Assembly: GCA_022885665.1 (NCBI GenBank)
Contig: JAGQDJ010000054.1
Span: 1-64,000 of the forward strand
DNA length: 64,000 nt
Reading direction: 5' to 3'
DNA from: Triops longicaudatus
Lineage: Eukaryota > Arthropoda > Branchiopoda > Notostraca > Triopsidae
Shown: piece by piece, positions 23,751 to 36,300 of the stretch
Position numbering within the stretch: position 1 is the stretch's first letter
How the letters are laid out: each line of letters starts with the position of its first letter
Program-made: the position numbers and the translations under genes
Notes under the pieces: model-generated
What the model was told of the DNA's origin: nothing
Databases searched by the model: none
The model's input: the letters and a program-made list of their open reading frames with translations, nothing else

Positions 23751-24708
23751 CGTCACGCTTCTCAGAGAATCCACATATGCGGGCAGAAGTGTGTTAAAGA
23801 TGAGGGGAAATGGGCGATTTGTTGGGCATTAACCTTAACTTTAGTATAAACGAAGGTGTTCTTTTTTTGCGAAGAGGCTAAAGTTTATTCTTCGAGCCTG
23901 TAAATTATTTCTTAACCTTCTTTTTTGTTGGTTAGGATATAGCCGTTTCCGTCGTGGACATCACAAATAATCTCATTCTTAAAGCAACAAATTCTTAAGG
24001 GGTAATTTATTTATGTAGTGTAGCCAATATTAATCCTAATACTCGGACCAAAACAATAACTTCGGGTGCTAGCCTCTCACCTTCTTCCCTTCCCCCAAGC
24101 AACCTGTCATTCCATTTTTCTGAATCGTGAGAGAAAAACTCGTGAAAGTGACAATACGATGACGCTTTTTGCAGTGATAAGTAGGAGCTATTCCTTATTA
24201 GGACTGCCTTGTCTCTCTTGCCTTGTGCATGTGCTGCTGCTTCGGCTTTATATTCTGTATGAAAGACATTCCAACGATGTGAGAATAAGGTAAAAACCAG
24301 GGTCTTTTTGTAGCTTTCTATGTATTTTGAAGAAGCGAACTGCATAATAAAATGTAGAAACAACAAAAAGTGTGTCGAGCGAAATGTAAAATTTCAGGAA
24401 TATTTATCAGGTGAGAAACCAGAATCTATAACATGTGTGATCGTCACTTACTATGTGTACAATCAAAGCTTTTCGTTCGCTGGCAATGCGTTCCGCAGAA
24501 ATTCGCGAATAAGGAAAGCCGCGAATGTGGGATGGAAATTTACACGAAAAGATATGGATGCGTTCCAAAATTCCCGAAAAAGAAAGTGAAAATTACAGGA
24601 CATCGACATTTCGATCTATTCCGCACAACTAGAAGCTTAATTTTTTTAATGTTTAAATCTATTCTTAATTACACTGAGTTCCTGATGATTTTTTTTTGTT
24701 CTTTCTAG
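23751..24708. other. TNFAIP8 3' flank, no gene seen
   Basis: This stretch probably includes the TNFAIP8 3' UTR. The open frames on both strands have no recognisable motif. It ends at a pyrimidine tract and AG (24708) that introduce the orphan exon-like ORF. Confidence 0.5.
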
Positions 24709-24879
24709 GATTTCAGTTGTCTTAAGCGACACGAGCTAATTTTATCGGAGCTATACCGAAATTTATGTCCAGTTCCTGATCCCGAAGGTCTGGTGGCAAT
24801 TGGTTAAGATAGTGGCCAAATCTTGCTGACAGCTTACAAGGTACAAGTGACCCAGAACCCGGATGGACGCAAATATACC
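24709..24879 (+). pseudogene. Orphan exon-like ORF with one in-frame stop
   Basis: A T-rich tract ending CTTTCTAG precedes, and GTAAGC follows, a 171-bp block divisible by three. One frame reads as plausible protein (32 codons, then TAA at 24805-24807, then 24 more ending in NPDGRKYT); the other two frames stop early. The flavour of EGLVAIG and DSGQILLTAYK after the stop is beta-propeller-like, but I cannot name a family. No neighbouring exon was found. It may be a decayed exon, a fragment moved with the adjoining repeats, or a stop made by a sequencing error. Confidence 0.4.
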
Positions 24880-25034
24880 GTAAGCTTTTGAATTTATTGA
24901 TTTTTTTTTTTTTTAAACCAATGGTTTCTGACCCACGTTATGCATTTCAGTTCCTTAACTCCATAGGAGGTACCCCCAAACTCCATTAGTTTTGTTAATA
25001 CCTCTCAATTTGTTTACAAAAACCTTGCAGAGCA

Positions 25035-26050
25035 TAACTACCAAAATAACTTGTCCAACTGTTACAATTTTAGCGTCAAAAATTTTCCCTCAAAAAAACT
25101 AGCGTGTGGTGACGAAGAGATTGTTTTCAATTTTTCGTTTCAATAAAAATTAGCAAATTTTATGCTTAATTTTGAACACTTTTTAAAGGGCTTTTTGGAG
25201 AAAAGCTCTTCGGCACTGCACGCTAAATTTATTACAGAATTTTTTGACAACTAAATCAGAAGAATCGGACTAGCCGTTTAGGAGCTATGGTCCGGAAGAG
25301 TTCCCCATGTGTGTCGCCCGACAAGCAAATTCGACAGCAAACATTATGTTTAATTTTGAAAACTTATAAAGGGCTTTAAAAAAAATAATCTCTTCAGCAC
25401 CACAAACTAGATTTTTTTCAAAGAATTTTTTGAGACCAAAATAATAAGAATGCTATGGTCCGCAAGAGTTCCTCATTTTATTAGCCAGGAGCGCTCCAAC
25501 TCTAGGAAAGAAAGCAAGCAGGCAAGAAAGAAAGAAAATCTTTCTTTTCTTCGAAGAAAGAAATATTTTTTTTCTTTCTTTCTTGCTTGCCTTCTTGGTT
25601 GTTTTCAAAAGAAAGAAAGAAAAAGCAAGAGCTCTCCTGGCGAATATGGTGAAATCTTGCGGCTCATAGCTCCAAAACGGCTTGTCCAATTCTTACGATT
25701 TTGGTGTCAAACAATTCTTTGAAAAATGTAATGTGTGGTATTAAGAGCTTTTCCCCAAAAAAAATATCCCTTTAAAAGTTTGTCAAATTTGCTTGTCGGG
25801 CGAAAAACATGGGAAACTCTTCCGGACCATAGATCCAAAAACGGCTAGTCTCATTCTTATGATTTCAGTGAAAAATCTAGTGTGTGGTGTCGAAAATTTT
25901 TTCTCAAAAAATCCCCTAAAAGTTTGCGAATTAAGCGTAAAATAAGAATGGCCGCGGGGGAGCTGACCACTTCTGGGAAATGACATAGGGGAACTCGTAG
26001 CCCCAAAACGTCTAGTCCGATTCTTATGATTCTAGTGTCAAAAATTCTTT
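25035..26050. repeat. Roughly 165-bp satellite-like units in both orientations around a palindrome
   Basis: A unit containing the block AGCTCCAAAACGGCTAGTCC, then TTCTTATGATTTTAGTGTCA, recurs with divergence. Plus-orientation anchors lie at about 25671, 25834 and 26001 (spacing 163-167), with an older copy near 25045. Minus-orientation copies are recognised by GCTATGGTCC at 25284 and 25452 (spacing 168). Other shared words are GTCGGGCGA and GTGTGGTGTCGAA. The orientation switch is at about 25490-25630, a purine/pyrimidine palindrome built from GAAA and CTTT units. No open frame of a transposase is present. Confidence 0.75.
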
Positions 26051-26132
26051 CTTTCCTTTTTTTTTAACTTTTCTTATTGCTTACTACTATTATCAATATT
26101 ATCATTATTAGCTTAGCTAGAGTTGGCGCGCT

Positions 26133-26212
26133 CTTGATCTTGATCTGGACATAGATCAGGGATCTGGATCTGGATCTCGAGTCTGGATTTAGGTCTCGGA
26201 TTTGGACCTATA
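26133..26212. repeat. Degenerate GATCTG/TCTGGA hexamer repeat
   Basis: Repeats of GATCTGGATCTGGATCT degrade outward into TCTGGATTTAGGTCTCGGA. This short tandem array sits at the right edge of the satellite-like cluster. Confidence 0.65.
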
Positions 26213-27232
26213 TCCCCCGCTTAACGCGCTTATAAACCCGCTTTGCATTATTTCTTATGAGCCCATTGTTCGATCAGGAAAGGTATTCCGCGTATATTCA
26301 CTTGTAGTATTTAGGAAAAGTTGAATGAAAAACTTAAACATTATATAGGGAAAAGTGTTTAATGCGCCTTCTTCAATGATTTCGTCTTTCACGAGTCTCA
26401 ATTTCTGCTGGATGACACTGACTTGTTGTGCTAAGGCTTCTACATCTCGGACTACTCTTAATAGGCTCTGAAGTACTTGATTGGCAGTTTCTTCAACTGA
26501 TATAAAGTTATCTCGTGGATATAAAGTTGTAGTTTCATGGCTAACGATGATGCAAACGTCTAGATTTCGATCAGTGCTTTCAAAGCTCAGTTTGTCAATT
26601 AAGTTCAGATTTTAGCTCCAAATTTGGCCGTTGATTTTTGTGCTTTTTAAAGTCTCGTTTTTTTTGCGAGTAAATTATTCGCTTTTTCGCAAATATAGAA
26701 ATACTCTTAAAAATTCCCCATTTAACGCGAGATAATGTCACGCGCCTGCATCATTTCCATGCATGTTCTCGCTTAATTTTAAATTCTCCAAGTGACGTAC
26801 GACTACGAGGCCCCTGTCCGGCTTCGACTTGTCCAACTTATTCGACAGTTAGACCTGTCGTTTTGTTTGACGGAAGATGCAATACTCTCTGACTAGGATA
26901 CATATCGTCGTAAATGTCGCAGACCCCTCGCTCACGTGAGCATTTTGAGTCATAGTAAAGCATGAAACTCTAGGTGCTTTTGCACCATGTAGTTCTAATT
27001 ATGGATGCTAAGCATTTAATTTCAAGAATTGTTAGTCTCAATTACTACAATATCTCTAAAAAATTGGCACCTTAAAACTACTACAAATAGTACATATTAT
27101 ATTATACACTGTCAATAGACACCCAGATAAAACAATGTGATTCCACATTGTATATCAATTTTTCCAGTGTATTTCTTTCGCAGTTCCCTCAGTACAATGT
27201 TTTCCACCTGCTCGCACCACCTGAACTTTTGT
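26213..27232. other. LARS downstream flank, no gene seen
   Basis: This flank lies beyond the LeuRS stop on the minus strand and includes its 3' UTR. No protein-like frame, RNA gene or clear TTTATT-type poly(A) signal was found. Confidence 0.5.
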
Positions 27233-30200
27233 TCACGCCAGTACGTAAGCCAACTGTAACCCAGCATCTACTTTCGTCCCATTCGTCCTAACCCACACTT
27301 TGCGCGCTTCAACATCCACTTCAATTACTTCACCCTCTTGGATTTCAACTTTGCCCTCTTCGGGCTGTCCAAACACTGGCATTTTACGTGGTCCCAACAC
27401 TGGATCTTGGTACCGATAAATCTTCACTTTCTTTCCATCTAAAATAAGTCACCAAACCAATTTTTATGTTGTCTTACCGCTTCAATTATTTTTTTTTTAC
27501 CTTTAACATTTTTTTCATATTTTACCAAGCGCACCGCCAATTTCCTTGCTGTATCACCTTCCAGAACAGGTAAATTTACTTCGAAACATCCGCTAGATGG
27601 TTGTGGGTTCACAAATTTGACCAGTACACTGGGTTGGACGTAGAAAGTGACGTACGGGATTCCCGGTACACAATCTTCGCGAATTTTCTCTTCCGCCTTG
27701 GGATGATCCGAGTACATGACATTCAATCCTTCTAACTGCATTTACAATGTATGAAACATCAGTGAAAAGCCGTCAAAGTAATTCCTGATTTCAGCAAGCC
27801 TACCTCTAATGTGTAACATAAGTATCCCAAGTTCAACTCCAAGATTTCTTTCTCGTCGAAATCCATCGTAAGATTCAAGGCACCGATACCCTTCTTGCTG
27901 ACATTTTCTTTAACTGCTTGGACAAACGGCATTACTTTTTTCATGTATTTTTTCAACTCCGGCTTCTGAGCTAACTCCACTGATAGCATCTTATTGTCCG
28001 GAGCGGTACCCAAACTCTAAACATTAGAAAATTAAACGTGTAACGAATAAAAAAAAATAACAAGAGAGCTTAATTTAAATAAAGATTACAAACAGGTACA
28101 AAGTGAGAAAATTTACTTCATATTTTTCTTTCAGCATAGTCAGAATAATGGACTGCCATTTTGGGTACGTTTTAGCAACCCAAATCGTGCCGTGTGTTGG
28201 CTTTTGACCGGCAGGAGAAGGTCCACCCTTTTTAGCCGCTTTGGCCGTCAGAGCGTTCAAGTAGGTTTTCAAACGAAGACGGAAATCGTGAGCAGCATCG
28301 TTCAAGTAACTTCCAGCTTTCAGTAGCACGGGATCTGCTGCTGAAACTTTGGGCCACGACGACCGTAGAATGCTTTCTTTCTAAACATCCAAACAAGCGA
28401 AGTAAGTTTTGTGACAAGAACACAAAGACGAATAAATACGACGAGAGAAACAGACAAAAAAGGTGAAAGGAATATTTACTTTGCCCAAGAGCGACCACAC
28501 GTGCTCAGCAACATGGGGACAAATTGGAGAGAGAATTAGTGCTTGGCGCTCGATGTACTCCAAGATCAATTGTCGGTGCATGTCACCCATCACAAATTCT
28601 CGGTACTGGTCTCGCAGAGCCTGGAATTCAAAGAAACCAGACTTCAAAGCTTCTTTGAAGTTCATGCGCTCGTAGTGCTGCCGTGTTTCTTCAATTTGGA
28701 ATTCCATCTCACTAAGGACATTAACATTACAGTCAGGTACAAGAAATTTTCTTGGCTTTCGCGTTACTTTTTAAAAACTCGGTCGTTGAAGTTGAATTCG
28801 CCCTGTCTTAACGATTCTAGGGAACTCAGGGAGTCTTTGACCCATTCAATCAAAGTGTACAAGCGTAGAATACCTTTGCAATTAAATAAAAACATAATTA
28901 CAATAATAGACATGAAACTAAAACAACCTAATGTCGGAAATTAAGTTCGTTTTTCAACAAGTGTTACAATATTATTCTCGATCTCTGTGTGCTGTTTCCA
29001 CTCACAGTCATTTTAATAAAAAACATAGTTATTAGTTAGTAAAGTACACAAAGATAAATAGAGCTCCATAGAAAGTAAATTTGGAAAATAAGAAGACAAA
29101 CGACCAAAACAGGAGAAGCAAATAATATACAAGTTACCAGCATCAGCCATGGATTCCACAAAGTTGGCGTCTTCGATGGAATCACCGGAATCAGCTAAGG
29201 CCAAACGCATACCGTCCGCACTAAATTTCTCAATCGCTTCTGTCAATGTCATAAAATTGCCAGTCGATTTGGACATCTACCAAAAAATTCGCGGAAATCA
29301 ATAATGTGAACTGTTACTGGGGTTTGAGAAACGTACTTTTTCGGAATTGAGAAGCAAATGACCGTTAGCTCTCACACTCCTCGGCCACTTTCCGGGCTCC
29401 TCGGGCCAAATGGCGCAGTGGTTGTACAAGAAGTACGTCAAATGATTGGGAATCAGGTCTTTTCCAGATACTCGCAAGTCTACCGGGTACCAGTATTGGA
29501 ATTCGCGTCGAAGTCGCTCCAAACTGGCCGTTGAGATGGTTGTTTTCGGTAGACGAGCATTTGTGAAGAACACGTAGTCCCACACTTCCGGTGTCATTTC
29601 CTCAGGTCTGATAAATAATAGAAAAAGAATGATTCTTTCGTGGTCTAAGGTCCGAAAAAGAAAACAAATTTGTTTACGAAAACACACCCCAATTAAGCGA
29701 AGCTATCATGAAAATGTCAAAAGGCTTTCCGTTTCTTTTTATATCTATTTCGATCAAGCCGGCTCGAAAGTCATTAAATGTAAGCTTACTTGATATTCAA
29801 TGGGCTCATTCCACTGCCGTCTATAGTTCCTCCTTGTAGCAAATGCGCTACAGTATAATAGGCCATATAGATCGTCGAGTCTGACAACGACTCAATCAGC
29901 CATTGAGGATCCCAGGGCAGTTTTGTTCCTAATGTCCCAGCCACAAAACCCCCATGTTTTTAAACACTTCTTCCAGGAGTTTCATAAAAACCTTACCCAA
30001 ACCATAAGTACGCGAACAAGCATGTTCTCGAAGCCAACCCAAAGTGGCCAAGAAATTTTTCCGCACTTCGTCGTGATACGTTTCCATCTGATCGAGGGCT
30101 TTAGTAGCTTGAGCTCTCCATTCAGGCTCACCGTAGTCCAAGTACCATTGATTGCACAAAGCAACGACACATTCATCGCCAGATCTAAGGAAACCAGACC

Positions 30201-33200
30201 ACAATATAAATAAATAAGAACTCTAATATCACGGCGCTCAATAAATTCTTAACACATTCCTTCGTTTTCCCGTGCAGCCCGTTTTGTAAGACATTATTAG
30301 TTACAATAATGCAAAAATATTGGTAAGAAATAAACACAACGATAAACCAAATCGAAAAATTTGTTCTCTTCAATGTTGTTAAAACTTTCAGAAAATACAA
30401 TACATTGGAAATGAATACGACCACACAATTACAACTGTTTTATAAATTTAACGTGAACCCCCGGCTTACAATACATAGTAAAGACTATAAAGCCTTCTGT
30501 ACTACGTTAAAGTATGAATTAAGTGCGTTTTCTTTCAAAGATTTTTGCGTTTTTTGTACAGTCTATTTTCTATTCCCAAAATTCTATTTTCTCCATCCTG
30601 GTTTCATTTCGAACACAAGTTAATCACAAATGCATTGAACGTCAGCCGAATCAGCAAATGTAAAGTTTACCATAGTCAATGAAAACCTTCTAACAGTTAA
30701 GTTCGCTGACAACCCCCAGAAAAACTATCAACCAGCTCGGCATGAGACCCTAACCCCCAAAATTGCGACTTTTGTCTAATTAGTAATTCACGAGTCCTAC
30801 AAAACTTTACTAAACACAAGACCCCAGAACAATAGCAAACCAGATCTCTTAAACTCGTTTTTTAAAGTAATACAAGGAAAATATAATGTAACTCTATTGT
30901 GAAGAGGGTCTGTCGGATAATTAGAATTCGGTTTTGCAAAATATCCTCCATGGGAACAGAAAATCCTTTGAGAATTCAAACAGAAACACAATTCACAAGA
31001 ATCTAATTGGCTATCAGCTTTTGCAGAACAGAGAATAATTTTTAAGATGAAATAACAATTTCCTGAAGTGAACAACTCTGAACACTCACAAAAGGGACGA
31101 TATTCATAATTCTAAGAAAAACTCATCACAAACAGAGGAGCTGGAAGATTATACAGTAGGACGGAAGAAGGCCTACCGTAAAACACTCTTATAATAACTC
31201 TGAAAATAGATTTACCTCGAAATGACTTGTTTCTCAGGTTCCATATATATAACAGCTTCTTTCTTATCGATCATTTCTTTCTGGATGACTTTCTTAACAT
31301 CCTGAATCTTGCCGCCAACATGAGGACCCACCAAGAGGATACCATCATAGAAGCCTTTCAAGTAGACCAATTCTTTGGCTTCCTGTAATTTCTCCTTGTC
31401 ATTTTGACTCTGGATTTTAAACATGTCACAGGCAGTGACAGCACTCAAGTTTCCTAACTCGGGTACATCCACAATTGGGACCTTTGCAACAAAAATACAC
31501 AAACAAAGCGGTAAAAATAGGAAACTTACAGCTTTCCTTCGAACAAATTTTATGCAAATCTTACCGGTTCGAAGGGAAGGACCATGTTGTCCTGGATATT
31601 GTACTTCTCGCGCAGGGCCGCCTTCTTTTTCAAATCCCGCAAAGCGGCATAATCGTCAGGCGAATCTGACGGCACGCTCGTTACAACACCGGTACCTTTG
31701 TCTTCCTTAATGGTCAACATAGGCAACGTATAAATGACCTCATATTTCGTCAATGGCGATTTCAAACCCATACCCAACAAATCCTACATAAAACAAGATA
31801 CATTTTAAAAATATATAAATAAAACAGAAAATTGAATTGTAGCAAATAAAGGTTATTTAAATCGGCAAAATAACTGAAAAAAACAACAACAAAACAAAAC
31901 AGCGTAAACAAAAAAAAAATACCATTCATACTTCGCCAGTTAGATCTTTCAAAATTTCAACTTGACCATCTTGGGCGGTAAAACCTTGGAAGGACATATT
32001 ACGAGCAGCTCTTTGGGTGCAGATGAAGATTTCCTGGTTAGCCGTACGGAAGGCGATGTATTTCATGTCTGGGCGTACCCAGCAGTTCGTCTGGCCATAC
32101 ATCGTTTCAGGGCGAAGGGTGGCTGCTACCAGGAACACAGGTTGGCCTTGGAACACCCTATGTTGAGACACTCTTCGAGTTATTTTTTTTTTGTACTGCG
32201 TTCTTTGTAACGGAACTTCAGTACTGTACGTACGTTAATGACTGGGGCAGTGGTTCTACCGCCCGCATCTTAACAAGAGTGTATTCTTGTGGTCCAACGC
32301 CTTCTCCTGAAGCACGGTCGTGATCCATGCAAGGTTGATTATCTTTCACCGAGAAGATTGTGTAACGTTTTCCGTACTGAATCTTGCCCCTCTCTCGAAG
32401 ACGAATGAATTGCCACCGTACAAAGGAATCGTAGTATGGATTGACGTCAGTCGTGATAAAAGAACGCCGCCAATCTACCTATATACCAAAACGCGATGTT
32501 CATTGCAGACTCCCTCACACACGTCAAGCATAACAAATAAAAAAAAAACGTAAATTTACACAATTACAATAACTTTTAATAAGAAACCTAAGAAGAGTAA
32601 AAAGTAGTTTCAGTTTACGTGGAGTCCCATGCGTTTCAGATCCGCAACAGTCAAAGGTGGGAAGTACTCGAGCCAGTAATTGGCGTCAGCAAACTTGCGA
32701 ATTTCTTCATCGGACAAGCCCAAGCTTTGCATGATTTGCCATTGGTATTTAGCCGTACCAGTCTTGGCTGCAACTTTGCTCTACAGAAACATCCAAAAGT
32801 TTTCGGTATTAATCAGATTCCCAGTGAAGCAAAGCAACAAGAAAGGGTGTTACTTTTTTGCCTTTGGCTTTATCTTTTCCTTCGACTGGCTCATTTTTTG
32901 TGTTGTTGGCCGCTGCTTCAACTTCACTGGTTTGTGGAAAGTTGGGCGGGTAGCCAAAGTCTTCCATTTCCCGTTTCAACTTATCAGCACAGGCTTTGAT
33001 TGGCATCCCAGTACAATGCATCCCGAAAGGAAAGAGACAACGTTTGCCTTGCAGTCTCTGGAACCCGACAGCAAACTACAATACCACCAAGAGAACAAAA
33101 CAATTATGTCACTATCGTAGCTGGGTAGACGTTTGAGAAACAGTACCTCACACTTCGAAATTGTAAATGTGTGACCCAAATGTAGTCGGCCATTCATGTA

Positions 33201-33368
33201 AGGGTAAGGAAACGTCACAAAATACTTCTCATTAGGATTGGTTTCTGGAGCATGTTCCTCAAAAACACCTTCAGCTTCCCATCTCGCTTGGATTGCTTTT
33301 TCCAAGCCCAACAAGGTTTCGACCTTTAACCGGCCTTTCCTTTCCGAAGTTACGTCAGCTTTCGCCAT
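27233..33368 (-). CDS. LARS1: Cytosolic leucyl-tRNA synthetase
   Basis: This class I synthetase charges tRNA-Leu and, in vertebrates, also senses leucine for TORC1. Seventeen minus-strand exons (33368-33147, 33075-32854, 32780-32619, 32478-32234, 32157-31932, 31783-31565, 31481-31216, 30184-29997, 29928-29790, 29607-29337, 29276-29138, 28873-28768, 28711-28480, 28380-28117, 28016-27804, 27735-27501, 27438-27233) give 1,184 residues; human has 1,176. The HIGH motif is HLGH at 63-66. The CP1 editing domain has TLRPETMYGQTN (297-308) and GTGVVTSVPSDSPDD (389-403) with the editing Asp399. KMSKS is split by intron 10: Lys720 ends exon 10 and MSKS opens exon 11. The C-terminal eukaryotic extension (KKYMKKVMPFV, VNPQPSSGCF) is intact. 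There is no mitochondrial presequence. Every junction keeps frame. Confidence 0.96.
30185..31215 (-). other. LARS intron 7 (long)
   Basis: This 1,031-bp intron stands out because the other LARS introns are mostly 50-160 bp, with only a few at 180-270 bp. It is A/T-rich and contains no recognisable exon or nested gene. It separates the end of the editing domain from the return to the catalytic core (SGDECVVALCNQW). Confidence 0.55.
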
Positions 33369-36300
33369 TTTAAGGAAAAACCACCTTTAAATCAACAATA
33401 TTATTAGTCACCAACTTAAAATTTCACGATATATTGTTTACCTAGTATTAACTATTGAGAAGCTAGAATAATTTAATAAATTAGTTAGACAAATTTGCAC
33501 GTGTTTCTGAACAGACTGTAAAACAAACAGTCCACACCGAAACCATCGAGCGAACACGGAATGTGAATAACAAGGAGATGCTACCATTGGAAGTATAGCA
33601 TTCAGCGCCTCTTAGTGATAACCTTACAAAGTGCTTATTTATTACTGCGCTATTATTTTTCTCATTTTGAAAAGGGGGAGATGATCAGTAATGTTTTGTG
33701 TGTTGCAGAATTGAGGTGTAAGTAAGTTACGCGCAAGCTATTTCTGCACTGCTGATCTGGAGATTTATCGTTAAGTCACTTGCATCTTTTCATGTGTAAT
33801 TAGCTTTCATTCTTTGGACGCCTTAAAATGGGTCAATATAAAGAACAGCACAAGCAAATAGGATTTAATAACCAAAGAATGTTTTGCATAAATTCCAGAT
33901 TTTTTCTTCCTTTTTAGTTTCTAAGTTATGGAGAGCTATTATTGTCTTTTGTTTAATATTATGAAAAAAAAACAACGTATAGCGTTAGTTGAGATACATA
34001 TATATTGCTGACTTCCATGGAAGATTGGCGGTATCTCGGTAACATATCTTCATTAGAACTAAGTCTAAAGTTTTGTCTACGCAGGCTTAACGGGGTGTCA
34101 AAATTGCAAAATAAAAGAAAATATCGACATGGAATTAAATTATACAGACAGAAACGAAGAAGTCTTACGTAGTATAGAATCGAATGGTCACCGAAGTTAA
34201 CTATCGAAATCAGCACGACGTAAGTTTAACCAATAAATAGTCCGTTTAACATCCTGTGTTTAACCTAAGAATTCTTTACATTCTTTCCAGCGTTAACTAA
34301 GTAGCAGAAGAATTTTGCACAATAAAATTATGTTTCGTTTTCCGCAAGTTTTCGAAGAACTTTTGAAGATTATGTCAATGTTTCTAGGCGTTATTAACGA
34401 ATCCAACACATGTTCCTTTGCATTCTCTCTCTTTAAAATCATGGGCTACAGTAATATTTTAGAGACCGTAACTAGAAAAGGTTATAGCTGTATGGCGTAA
34501 AATCACAAATTATCTGTGAGCAGCAGACCTTATTTCAGCTGTAATTTACAAAGGAAACTGCACTGCGGTGATTATGAAAAATTAGCTCCATATTTAAACC
34601 GAAACTGCAGAAATTACGAGCATGCAACCTCCCGCAGAAAACTTTCTCAGCTGAAACTTTGGCACAGTATAACGTCTTCACATTCGCCAACGCCTGTGTC
34701 AAAGTAGTCGAGAAACGACAAAGTAAAAAGCCGAGCTGTCATTAATCTAGAACGAGTGTCAAAACAAATCTCAAGGGGTGAAAACATTAGCCCAGTATAA
34801 CCCCCCAACGCAAGCTTTGTCTTCCTTTCCGGAAGTTAACCTAGGCCGGCAGATCCTCGAGCTTAAAGTAACGATCTTTCTCAACGTCTTTCATTTTAGC
34901 TAATGAAGAAAATCTCAAACCTTTGCAGAACATGTTTTCGACACGGCTCGCCGTGGTTACAGGGATTGTGAGAACTTCTTCTTACTTTAAAAGTTACTCA
35001 TCGCTGAAATATTTTCCATCACCCAGACCTTTTTGATTAAATAGGCATAAAGAATTCAAAATATGTCCACAGTGAAGGTGAGAAAGAGCAATTAGTTACT
35101 ACTGAAATATTTCCCCCTCTGGAAACACTACTGGCTGCTGAAAAAATAAACGCCAGCTGCGGAAGTAAATAGATGCACTGAGGTAGCATTCTTGCCTTAA
35201 TGGCAAAAACGCACTACTACTGCTTTCAGGGCAGATACATTATATAATTTCTAATGTGCTCCAGTATCACAGTAAAATCTCATATTACTATCGCCGCGAT
35301 TTCTGATAGAGTCTGCTGAAGCGACTTCTATGATAAGGAGAGGTTCAGCCTTATCTTTCGAGTGGCTATGATGCTATGATCGTTGCATTAGACTTACGGT
35401 TTACAATCTGCAAGAAACTATCCTATTTATTTCCTTTTTCCTCACCCAGTGCGCAAGCACCGTCACGTCGACTTTCTCGCTAACTTACGGTTCCACATTT
35501 TTTCGCCCAGCTTCCCTCGGAGGTCCAGCCAAACACATCCTTTCACACTTTCAGTTGCTAGTAATTTACAGTCTTGAAAAATGCTGTAAAAAATAAAGAA
35601 AAATACACAACACTTGACGAGTTTTCCAAAGCGTAACACTTGCCAGCACAAAAGCTCGTGATAGTGATATAAAACGTAACTTACCCCCAAAAGCCTACTT
35701 TTCCTTCCTCTTAGAATGGGGAGAAGATCATTTACTGTAGCACGCGGCCAGACTTCTTGAAAAGACTTCCCTTAAAAATTTTTAAAAAAGAATGGAGAAT
35801 TAGAATGTCAGATTCGTACTCTGCATATTTATAGAAAGAATGTTTTCCAAAAAATGAAAGTACGTTGTCATGACCGCCGCGACCAGCCGCATACTTTCGA
35901 GAGTATGCCGGATATCCGTTGACGGGGAAAAACGAGAGAATGGCTTGAAAGTTAAAAAGACGAGCATCAAGCACAAAAGGCAATCTGATTATCGATCAGT
36001 GTCTATTATACATGCTCAAGATGACGGCGGTTATACGTCTCCGCCTGTATGCATAGCGGTCATTTTCTTCTTTTATCTCTAGGGCCATTTCTTTATGGGG
36101 AATTTAAATTGACCCCAAACACGCGTTACGGAGGTTAAAACCTTGTCAATATCTTGTAAATAGCTAATAAATAGCAGTTGAAATTTCCGAAAAGTGTTAA
36201 ACTATTTTTACAATAAAAATGACATACGGAAATATCCCTATATCATATCATGTCACCTATAATATGCGAAGGAAAAGCAAATCATGCACTGCCGGAGGGC

